From NCBI GenBank assembly GCA_020250175.1, contig JADCEN010000025.1, positions 1-60,044 of the forward strand: a stretch of DNA of 60,044 bases, given 5' to 3'. The stretch's first letter is position 1; each line of letters opens with the position of its first letter. Below the pieces are notes generated by a model. The model did no database searches, had not been told where the DNA came from, and worked only from the letters and a program-made list of their open reading frames with translations. The stretch is from Rhodobacter sp. GTDB taxonomy: Bacteria; Pseudomonadota; Alphaproteobacteria; Rhodobacterales; Rhodobacteraceae. Below are positions 1 to 6,895 of the stretch, piece by piece. Position numbers and translations under genes: made by a program.

Positions 1-167
1 AGGGCGGCCGAAATGTCCGGGAATGGGTTGCAGCCCGCAATCAGCTGGCCATAATGTTCACCGGGCGCTTCGACGCCTGAACGTATCTGAAAACCGCATG
101 GACCCGGTCAGATACACAGAGTTTCAGACACTCCCCGAGATTGACCAACCGAGAGGACAATCCTGAC

Positions 168-818
168 ATGCTCCGTCCAGCCGCCCTCGTCCTGACGTTC
201 CTCGCCCTCACTGCCACGGCAGTGAGCGCGCAGGAGTTCACCGCCCGCAGCGGCGGCCCCTCCGCTTCGGCCATGACGGGACGCGGCAGCGCGCCCGCCG
301 AAGGGCTCGCCTTCATGCGCCCGGTGCTGTCGGGTGTTCTTTACCGCGCGGGCTTCCAGGGCGGCGACAAGGGCCGCACCGGCCTGTCCGAGGCGCAGCT
401 GGCAGCCCTGTGCAACGCGGGCTTCTCACAGGCCCGCTACATCGATTTCGGCAAGAACGCCGCCTATGGCATCACCCGCTGCTCCACCGGCGAGATCAGC
501 TATGCCCCCGGCAAATCTACCAAGCCTGCGCAGGTGATGCGCGACATCCACGCCATCATCCGCAACCCCGATCAGGGGCCAATGGTCGTCCACTGCATGT
601 GGGGTGTCCATTCCTCCGGCGCGATCAGTGCCATGGCGCTGGTGCAGTTCTGCGGGTGGAACGAAACCCGCGCCAAGGCCTATTGGGAAGAAGCCCGCAA
701 CGGCGCCGACTGTTCCGATGGCTGCGATGCCTGGATCGACCACCATTTCGATACGTTCGACTACGACCCCGCCCTTGCCCTTACCCCCGCCGAACAGGCC
801 GCCATCTGCCCCAAATGA
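168..818 (+). CDS. Exported Cys-phosphatase-fold protein with the P-loop Arg replaced by Ser
   Basis: The 216-residue product begins with a signal peptide (hydrophobic residues 5-19, cleavage probably after Ala at about 21), so it should be periplasmic. Residues 48-200 look like a tyrosine/dual-specificity phosphatase fold: a VLYRAG strand near 57-62, a leucine-rich helix at 73-85, and the P-loop HCMWGVHSSG at 142-151 followed by an alanine-rich helix. Canonical enzymes have Cys-x5-Arg-Ser/Thr; here Cys143 is kept (TGC at 594) but the Arg position is Ser149 (TCC at 612), so normal phosphomonoesterase chemistry is doubtful. I chose the ATG at 168 over the upstream in-frame ATG at 141 because it gives a clean signal peptide and follows GAGAGGAC. 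The stop overlaps the next start as ATGA, implying translational coupling with the kinase-like gene. It may be a pseudophosphatase that binds phosphorylated ligands, or use different chemistry. Confidence 0.75.
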   Translation: MLRPAALVLTFLALTATAVSAQEFTARSGGPSASAMTGRGSAPAEGLAFMRPVLSGVLYRAGFQGGDKGRTGLSEAQLAALCNAGFSQARYIDFGKNAAYGITRCSTGEISYAPGKSTKPAQVMRDIHAIIRNPDQGPMVVHCMWGVHSSGAISAMALVQFCGWNETRAKAYWEEARNGADCSDGCDAWIDHHFDTFDYDPALALTPAEQAAICPK

Positions 819-2062
819 CCGGACCCGCCATGCCCAGACAGCTCCTTCCGACCGCCGCCCTGCTCCTCGCCCTCGCCGCGCCCGCGCTGGCCAATGACGA
901 CGTGCTGGGCACCGAGACCCTGTTCACCAGCCCGAACGGCATCAGCGAACGCTGCGTCCGTATCGCGCCCATGCCGGGCGCCAGTTATTCCAAGGACGAC
1001 CTCGGCGCCGAAGAAGCCTTCTGCGCCATCGACCTCTATGCCCCCAGCGTCGCGCTCTGCCCGAAGACATGGAGCACGAGCCCCGGAATGATCATCCATG
1101 ACATCTCGTCTGGCGCTTACCAGAACGACCGCCGCGCCTTCGAAACCCGCGCCTGTCCCGAAGGCAAGGACGCCAAATCGCTTGGCGCGGGTGAACTGGC
1201 CAAGTTCAAGCCGACGATGAACGCCCAGGGCACCTCCGGCACCTTCTCTGCGTCGCCGCTGCTGTACTACCACCTCTCGCGCTTTCTCGGCGCTGATATC
1301 GGCGTTCCCCCCGCCGTCTGGCGCGGCATGGACCGCCAACAGCATCTGACCGAGGTCGCCCGCCCCGGCGTCGCCATCTCGGGCCACAGCCATTCGTCTG
1401 ACATGAACCGCGCCGGCTGGCAGGTCCTCGTCAAGGCAGACCAGACCCCCGACGCCTACAGCCCGACCGACGACCTCTTCACCGCCGACCGCACGGCGCT
1501 CTACGGTGTGATGCTGCGCTCCAAGGGCAATCGCTACAGTTCCGAATTCAATGGTACCCGTGCGTCGGGCTGGGGCGAAGGGCAGAACCTCGACTTTCAG
1601 GCCACCGCCCCCTATCTGGCGCTGCGGTCGCCGAAGCCGCTGGCCGAAGCCGTGACCGAAGGCATCGCGCAATCCCTGAAGGACCCCCAGATCCGCCGCG
1701 ACATGGGCGATGCCCCGGACCCGCGCCAGATCGTCTACTGGATGACGGACCTCACCCAGATCGTGCTTTTGGACTTCATCCTCAGCCAGCAGGACCGGAT
1801 CGGCAACATCGACTATGTCGAACATTGGTACTGGGTCGAAAACGGCGCCGTGAAATCCCGCAAGGCGGTGTCCCACGGCGACGAGACGGACCCCCTGCCC
1901 CCAGGCGCCGTCCGCATCAAGCGCACCCACCTGAATGACAACGACGCTGGGGGACGGGTGGAATACGCCAATTTCGCCAAGAAGACCGGCATGCTTGACG
2001 ACCTTTTCCACTTCCCCGCACCAACCTATCGCCAGCTCATGGCGCTGGAGGCCGATCTGTAA
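815..2062 (+). CDS. Exported atypical kinase-like protein, ended early by an in-frame TAA
   Basis: The 415-residue product has a signal peptide (hydrophobic residues 10-26, ALA-N cleavage). Several features recall the atypical kinase superfamily that includes Fam20C, HipA and PI-kinases: FKP at 131-133 as possible ATP-binding Lys; YHLSRFLG at 152-159 followed by VPPAVWR at 164-170, as in the family's helix plus VPP segment; DFILSQQDRIGN at 320-331, resembling the catalytic D...DRxxN loop; and LNDNDAG at 373-379, resembling the metal-binding Asp motif. Four Cys suggest disulfides. The start at 815 overlaps the upstream stop (ATGA); ATG at 830 is an alternative. The frame stops at TAA 2060-2062, yet the same frame stays open and gene-like for 68 more codons to TGA 2267-2269, exactly where the next gene starts. 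The kinase assignment is inference from motif order; the export signal and the stop are directly visible. Confidence 0.7.
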   Translation: MTGPAMPRQLLPTAALLLALAAPALANDDVLGTETLFTSPNGISERCVRIAPMPGASYSKDDLGAEEAFCAIDLYAPSVALCPKTWSTSPGMIIHDISSGAYQNDRRAFETRACPEGKDAKSLGAGELAKFKPTMNAQGTSGTFSASPLLYYHLSRFLGADIGVPPAVWRGMDRQQHLTEVARPGVAISGHSHSSDMNRAGWQVLVKADQTPDAYSPTDDLFTADRTALYGVMLRSKGNRYSSEFNGTRASGWGEGQNLDFQATAPYLALRSPKPLAEAVTEGIAQSLKDPQIRRDMGDAPDPRQIVYWMTDLTQIVLLDFILSQQDRIGNIDYVEHWYWVENGAVKSRKAVSHGDETDPLPPGAVRIKRTHLNDNDAGGRVEYANFAKKTGMLDDLFHFPAPTYRQLMALEADL

Positions 2063-2269
2063 TCCGAAGGACCGCTCCACAGCTACCTGCGCACCTCCTT
2101 CGGCCTGTCTGACCGGCAGTTCGAACAGCTTGTCAGCAACACACTCCTCGCCGCCGCAACCCTGCGCAGCCAGTGCCAGGCCGGATCCATCCAGTTCGAC
2201 CTCGACCCCGGTGCCTTCCTTCTCACCGGCAACGCCACGCCCGAACCCGTCGATTGCGCCGCGCCGTGA
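2063..2269 (+). pseudogene. C-terminal 68 codons separated from the kinase-like gene by an in-frame TAA
   Basis: Directly after TAA 2060-2062 the same reading frame continues for 68 sense codons with strong G/C third-position bias and ends in TGA at 2267-2269. The encoded tail has a helical Leu-rich stretch and two further Cys. Its stop overlaps the GTG start of the metallophosphatase (2266) as GTGA, mirroring the ATGA overlap at the operon's other junction. This says the ancestral gene had about 484 codons and that the TAA is recent, a sequencing error, or read through. No start codon or ribosome binding site suggests separate translation of this piece. Confidence 0.7.
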
Positions 2270-3228
2270 GGCGCGTTTGGGCGGTGGCCCTGACCTTTGC
2301 GCTGCTGGCGGGCCTGGCCCCGCCAGTGGCCGCCAAAACCCTGCAGATCGCGGTGATCTCAGACCTCAACGGCCCTTATGGCAGCACCGAGTATAGCCCG
2401 AGGGTGGCCAAGGCCATCGCGGCGATCATCGCCCGGAAACCCGATCTGGTGATCAGCACAGGCGACATGATTGCGGGCCAGCGTGCCGACCCGAAACTCA
2501 GATCGGAAGACCTTGCCGCGATGTGGGCCGCCTTCCACGCCACGGTCAGCGACCCGCTGGCGCGGGCAGGCATCCCCCTGCTCGTGACCCCCGGCAACCA
2601 CGACGCCTCCGCCTCTCCGGGGTATGAGCACGAGCGCCGCGCCTTCGCCGCAGCCTGGGCCGACCGCCGCCCCGACCTGCCCCTGATCGACGGCGCGAAC
2701 TGGCCCTTCCGCATCGCGGCCACCCTCGACGGGACCCTTCTCGTCGGGATGGACGTCACCCGCGCCGGCCCGCTCGATGCCGCCTCCCTTTCGTGGCTCG
2801 ACGGCCTGTTTTCGGACCCGGCGCACAAGGGCGATACGATCCTGCTCTTTGGCCACATCCCCCTCATGCCCATCAGCCAGGGGCGCGAGGGCGACATTCT
2901 TGCCGATCCCGCCCTTTTTTCCCTTGCGCAACAGGCGGGCGTAGACCTCTGGCTCTCCGGCCATCATCACGCCTTCTACGGCGGCACTGCTGGCGGTATT
3001 CTCTTTTCGGCGCAGGGTGCCTTGGGCAACGGCCCGCGCGCCCTGATCACCGAGACGGCACGCAGCCCCCACAGCTTCACATGGGTCGAGATCACCGAAG
3101 ATGGTCACATCACCGTCGCTGCCCTGCCCAGCCCGGATTTCGCCGTCCCCCTGGCCATTACCTCCCTCCCTGCCACTCTGGGGGACGGCCCCTTCCGCCT
3201 GAGGCGCAGCGCCACCCACCCCGACTGA
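2266..3228 (+). CDS. Exported calcineurin-like metallophosphoesterase
   Basis: The 320-residue product has a signal peptide (about residues 1-23, PPVAA-K) and the ordered metallophosphatase motifs: SDLNG at 32-36, GDMI at 66-69, GNHD at 110-113, GHIPL at 196-200 and GHHH at 232-235. The first motif is normally DxH; here the His is Asn35, which would change one metal site but leaves the other ligands. I chose GTG 2266 because it overlaps the extended frame of the preceding gene (GTGA) and starts the signal peptide; there is no nearby in-frame ATG. Third gene of an operon whose other members look phosphatase- and kinase-like. Substrate unknown; it could dephosphorylate a periplasmic protein, sugar or nucleotide. 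Confidence 0.85.
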   Translation: MRRVWAVALTFALLAGLAPPVAAKTLQIAVISDLNGPYGSTEYSPRVAKAIAAIIARKPDLVISTGDMIAGQRADPKLRSEDLAAMWAAFHATVSDPLARAGIPLLVTPGNHDASASPGYEHERRAFAAAWADRRPDLPLIDGANWPFRIAATLDGTLLVGMDVTRAGPLDAASLSWLDGLFSDPAHKGDTILLFGHIPLMPISQGREGDILADPALFSLAQQAGVDLWLSGHHHAFYGGTAGGILFSAQGALGNGPRALITETARSPHSFTWVEITEDGHITVAALPSPDFAVPLAITSLPATLGDGPFRLRRSATHPD

Positions 3229-3462
3229 GCCGCTCCCACGCCCGAGGGAACAGCTTGGGGTCATTGGGACACGGAAGGCTCGAGGCTATTTTTGAGCGCA
3301 GATGGAAGTGGGGATGAGCCACCAACCCTCCACTGCGCAATCGGGCCAAAATTGTTCCGTGGGTGCCGATGGCGGACACCAGACAAGGAGGAGGGTGCCC
3401 GAACGGGAGCCATTCCAAAAGGATGGGTCAGTCTCCAGAATTGGGACGGAGTCGAATTGGGG
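3229..3462. other. Intergenic stretch, no gene seen
   Basis: Between the metallophosphatase stop and repeat copy A1. Short open frames occur on both strands but have no recognisable product or ribosome binding site. A weak stem (GCTCGAGGC / GAGCG around 3277-3299) lies next to a run of five T; it might act as a terminator for the upstream operon, but the stem is short. Confidence 0.4.
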
Positions 3463-3903
3463 CATGATGAGGCTTCGATGACTCGGTCGGCGCATGGCGT
3501 GCCCTTTCTTTCTTGCCGGATTTGTCCGTCGACAAATCTGGGCACTGCCCCGACGGCCGCGCCTGCCGCCCCTGGGCAGGCACGGCCGGATTACCGCTGT
3601 CAGGAAGGTGGCTTCCCGGCCTTGCGCCTGCGCGCAGGGCGTTCGGGCCTGACGATCTGCCACTGGCAGATCGTCCGGGCGGCCCTTACCCCCTTGCCTG
3701 CGGGCTGAATCCCTCCGGCAATCGGACCGTGAAAACGCTCCACAGGAGCGTTTTCAGTCAGTCCTCCGGGCGCGCAGTTTCCAGCCTGGCCGCGCGGTTT
3801 CCCGAAAGATTTTCGACCATTCTCTTCGGCTTGCACAAGGTCACGCCGACACCTGCGTGACACAAGACTGCGATGCGATGTTTCCACCAATCATCATCAC
3901 GCT
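3463..3903 (+). repeat. Interspersed repeat A, copy 1
   Basis: About 440 bp, closely resembling 16571-16969 (same orientation) and 38038-38417 (inverted). Shared blocks include TGACTCGGTCGGCGCATGGC, a GATTTGTC-CGTC-GACAAATC hairpin (3519-3538), CTTGCCTGCGGGCTGAA, a perfect 12-bp hairpin TGAAAACGCTCC / GGAGCGTTTTCA (3730-3756), CTTGCACAAGGTCACGCCGA, and a terminal ACCAATCATCATCACGC. Copy-specific sequence includes a palindrome around GATCTGCCACTGGCAGATC (3649-3667). The element ends exactly at the selD stop codon (TAG, 3906-3904 read on the minus strand), so its GCGTTTT hairpins may terminate selD transcription. No conserved reading frame runs through the copies, so I treat it as non-coding. 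Confidence 0.85.
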
Positions 3904-6171
3904 CTACACCACGGTCAGGCGCGGTTCCCCCGCCTCGATGCGGCCAATGACGGCGGCCGCCTCGCCCTGCCCAAGCAGGGCCGCGACCAGCGTTTCGGCC
4001 TGCTCGGGCGGCACGGCGGCCAGAAGCCCGCCCGCCGTCTGCGGATCGAACAGCAGCGCGGCACGGGGGCTTTCGGCGAAGTGCATGCGCGGGGCCGCCG
4101 CCGCGCGGTTCGCCGGGGCCAGGGATGAGGCATGGCCCGCCGCCGCCAGCGCCTCGGCCCCCGCCAGCAGGGGAACGCAGGCCAGATCAAGCCGCGCGGC
4201 ACAGCCCGACGCCTGCAGGAGTTCCAGAAGATGCCCGGCAAGACCGAACCCGGTCACGTCCGTCATCGCATGGGCCACCGGGGCCAGCAGCGCCGATGCC
4301 GCACCCATCGGGCGGCACATCTGCGCGTAAGCCCCCGCCACCGCTTCGCCCAGCAGGCCGCCGGGCAGCAGGGCCGCCACCATCTCGGCGGCCAGCAGGG
4401 TGCCCGTGCCGATCGCCTTGGTCAGGATCAGCGCGTCGCCCGGCCGCGCGCCGCCTTTGGTGACAACGCGCCCGGCAAGCCCCGTCACCGTGAAGCCCAG
4501 CGTCAGCTCTGCGCCGATGGCGGTATGTCCGCCCACAATATCGGCCCCCGCCGCGCTGAACACGCCGGACGTCGCCTGCATGATCTCGCGCAGGGTCGCG
4601 GCCTGCATATGCGGGGCCAGGCGCGGCAGCGTTACCTGCGCCAGCGCCACCTGCGGGCGTGCGCCCATCGCCCAGATATCGCCAAGCGCATGGATCGCCG
4701 TGATGCGCGCCAGCAGCCAGGGGTCTTCGCTAAAGGCGCGGACGTGATCGGTGGTTATCACCTGCACCCCGCCGTCCCGGCGCAGCACGGCGGCATCATC
4801 GCCGGGGCCGGACAGCACATCGGCCCGGACCGGGGCAGGAAGGTGCGACAGGGCGGCAGCCAGTTCGCCCGCCGCCACCTTGGCACCACAGCCGCCGCAC
4901 AGCGGCTTGGCATCCAGCGCCCCGGCCAGACCAGCCGCATGTTCGGCGGGCAGCCCCGGCACAGCCATGGCCGGACAGGGGCCGAATTTCGCCATGAAGC
5001 GCCGGTCGATGCGGTCTTTCCAGCGCCACAGCACCGCACCGTCCAGACGCAGCCCCCATTTGTCGGCCACGGCCCCCTTGCCCCCCGTGGAGATCAGCTT
5101 GAGGTAGTCGCGCTGCGGATGGTAGCGGCGCAGGTGCCCGCCCGACAGGGCCGCGCGCAGGTTGTGCAGCAGCACCGGGGCCTGCCGCACCGCAAAGACA
5201 CCGGCCTTCGGGCGTGGCGCATGGGTCATCTGCACGCAATCCCCCGCGCCGAAAACCGCCGGATCACTGCTTTGCAGGGTCGGACCCACCGCGATGAAGC
5301 CATCGGCCAGTACAAGCCCGGTATCCCGCAGCCAGCCTTGCGGACGCGCCCCGGCCACGCCCAGCACGATATCCGCCGGAATCTGCGTGCCTGCCACCGT
5401 CTCCACGCCCTGCCCCGTTACGCGCGCCGCCGCTGTCTGTGTCAGAAGCTGCACGCCCAGCCGGTCCATATGGGCCAGCAGCGCCGCCCGCGCCCCCGCA
5501 CCCAAGCTGTCCAGCGCCCGGTCGGCCCGTTCCAGCACGGTCACGCAGGGCCGCCTTCCCGCCACCTGCAGCCGGTGGGCCGTGGCCAGGGCCAATTCCA
5601 CCCCGCCCACCCCGCCGCCCAGCACCACGACCTGCGGATCAATGGTTCCGGCAGCCAGGAAGCGTTCCCAGGCGGCGACAAAGGCCCCCAGCGGCTTGGC
5701 AGCCAGACCATGCGCGGCAAAGCCCGGCAGGTCGGGCAGGTCCGACGTGATGCCGATGTCCAGCGAGGCCACATCATAGGCAACCGGTTCACGCCCCTGA
5801 ACCATCACCTGCCGCGCGGCAAGGTCAATGCCCTCGGCCCGGCCCAGGATCAGCCGCGCCCCGGCGCAGCGGGCCAGCCGCACCAGGTCGATCATCATCG
5901 CATCGCGCGGGTAATGCCCGGCGATGCAGCCGGGCAGCATCCCGGTATAGGGTGCCACCGGGTCGGGATTGATCAGCGTCAGGCGCACCCCGGCCAGCGG
6001 GGCCATGCCCCACATCCGCAGCACCAGCGCATGGGCATGGCCACCGCCGATCAGCACCAGATCGCGGGTCAGGGGAAGCGGCGTCACCGGCGCGCCGGAA
6101 GCGGAAGGCAAAGGAACATCCGTGGTCTTCTTCCTGCCGATACACCCGGCGACCGGGGAAACCCCCGGCAT
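3904..6171 (-). CDS. selD: FAD-dependent oxidoreductase fused to selenide, water dikinase
   Basis: A 755-residue fusion. Residues 36-400 form an NDH-2-like flavoprotein: dinucleotide-binding GGGHAHAL at 42-49, a second Rossmann GGGVGGVE at 185-192, and GAGDC at 308-312. Residues 420-755 are SelD: LCGGCGAK at 424-431 with Cys428 and Lys431 in the positions of the catalytic Cys/Sec and Lys, GPGDDAAV, and GGHTAIGAE. SelD makes selenophosphate from selenide and ATP for selenouridine tRNA or selenoproteins; the flavoprotein domain is thought to supply or handle reduced selenium. The fusion is known in proteobacteria. No tRNA-Sec, selA, selB or mnmH is in the window. The start is uncertain: the ATG at 6171 adds about 30 unlike residues, and a GTG near 6087 would start just before the first FAD strand. 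Confidence 0.92.
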   Translation of the reverse strand: MPGVSPVAGCIGRKKTTDVPLPSASGAPVTPLPLTRDLVLIGGGHAHALVLRMWGMAPLAGVRLTLINPDPVAPYTGMLPGCIAGHYPRDAMMIDLVRLARCAGARLILGRAEGIDLAARQVMVQGREPVAYDVASLDIGITSDLPDLPGFAAHGLAAKPLGAFVAAWERFLAAGTIDPQVVVLGGGVGGVELALATAHRLQVAGRRPCVTVLERADRALDSLGAGARAALLAHMDRLGVQLLTQTAAARVTGQGVETVAGTQIPADIVLGVAGARPQGWLRDTGLVLADGFIAVGPTLQSSDPAVFGAGDCVQMTHAPRPKAGVFAVRQAPVLLHNLRAALSGGHLRRYHPQRDYLKLISTGGKGAVADKWGLRLDGAVLWRWKDRIDRRFMAKFGPCPAMAVPGLPAEHAAGLAGALDAKPLCGGCGAKVAAGELAAALSHLPAPVRADVLSGPGDDAAVLRRDGGVQVITTDHVRAFSEDPWLLARITAIHALGDIWAMGARPQVALAQVTLPRLAPHMQAATLREIMQATSGVFSAAGADIVGGHTAIGAELTLGFTVTGLAGRVVTKGGARPGDALILTKAIGTGTLLAAEMVAALLPGGLLGEAVAGAYAQMCRPMGAASALLAPVAHAMTDVTGFGLAGHLLELLQASGCAARLDLACVPLLAGAEALAAAGHASSLAPANRAAAAPRMHFAESPRAALLFDPQTAGGLLAAVPPEQAETLVAALLGQGEAAAVIGRIEAGEPRLTVV

Positions 6172-6288
6172 CCTTCTGGGCCGTGCCGCAGCCTATCGTC
6201 CCCGGCGGCGCGTGACGAGGGGGCATCGCCCGAGGATGTTGCGTGTCGCGCCTGCCATGCCCCGGGGTTGCAGGGCAGAAGGTACGCG

Positions 6289-6460
6289 ATGACGCGTCAG
6301 CAGATCGGCCTGACGCGACCCAAAGGCTGCACCTTACCCCGGCCCCGCAGCAGCCCATCCGGCTGTTGCGGATGGAGGCGGGCGGTCTGACCGGTTTTGT
6401 GGAAGAGCAGGCGGCGCGCAATCCGTTTCTGGTGGTGGAAGGGCCGGCGGCGCTGAGGGG
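6289..6460 (+). pseudogene. 5' fragment of an rpoN (sigma-54) gene with a frameshift
   Basis: ATG 6289 opens MTRQQIGLT; after a frame change near 6315 the adjacent frame reads ATQRLHLTPAPQQPIRLLRM and then LTGFVEEQAARNPFLVVE. This matches the glutamine- and leucine-rich region I of sigma-54 (typically TQRLxLTPxLQQSIxLLRM ... LEEQAxxNP). Only about 55 codons remain: the core-binding, HTH and RpoN-box regions are absent and the sequence passes straight into repeat B. The frameshift plus truncation make it non-functional as a sigma factor. The full-length gene, if any, lies outside the window. Assignment is from motif recall, not a search. Confidence 0.7.
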
Positions 6461-6852
6461 GCGCTGCCGTCGCATGGGCAGGGTGCCCAAGACGCATCCC
6501 CGCCGCTTGCCGGACGGGAAGATCATTCTGACCCGCCGGAAAGGCGGCTTGCCGTTCCGGGTGGACCAGGAAATGCACCGCGTTCCCCCGCCCGGTCGGG
6601 AACCCCGGCCCCAGAAGAACCCGTCACGCAAGCGCAACGCAGGCCAGCGTCCGGCCCGGCGGGGGCAAAGCGCCCGCCATCGGCGGGCCGGGCGCTGGCC
6701 GGGGGCAATGGCCCCCGGCGGGCCTGTGGCAGGCGCAGCGCGTGGCCGGGGCGGTGGCCCCGGCCAGACCGCGTGAGGCGCGCAGAGGCGGAGAAATGTC
6801 CTGCCTTCCAGCCAGCGGTCCCTGCGGTTGGCACCCGTTCAACATCCTGTTA
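6461..6852. repeat. Interspersed GC-rich repeat B, copy 1
   Basis: Shares with 13175-14004 the block CGCCGCTTGCCGGACGGGAA continuing into GATCATTCTGA (about 6502-6532), a CGCGTTCCCCCGCCC block, and a conserved end (CAGCGGTCCCTGCGG... CCTGTTAGAC, about 6813-6852). It contains a long hairpin (6642-6700, arms starting GGCCAGCGTCC and ending GGGCGCTGGCC) directly followed by a second hairpin GCCGGGGGC-AATG-GCCCCCGGC (6698-6719). No gene is recognised in it. It lies between the rpoN fragment and the hydantoinase-type gene. Confidence 0.8.
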
Positions 6853-6895
6853 GACGCAGGGGCAAGCGGAACGGGTCTGCGGGACGGGGAAGGGA

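Noticed and set aside
3292-3860. Several overlapping short frames in and before repeat A
   Set aside because: Frames are not conserved between repeat copies; frameshifts separate the copies.
4132-6390. A 752-codon plus-strand open frame opposite selD
   Set aside because: It has no recognisable protein motif, is full of Arg/His/Pro/Gln as expected of antisense to a GC-rich gene, and lacks a ribosome binding site; the minus-strand selD explains the region.
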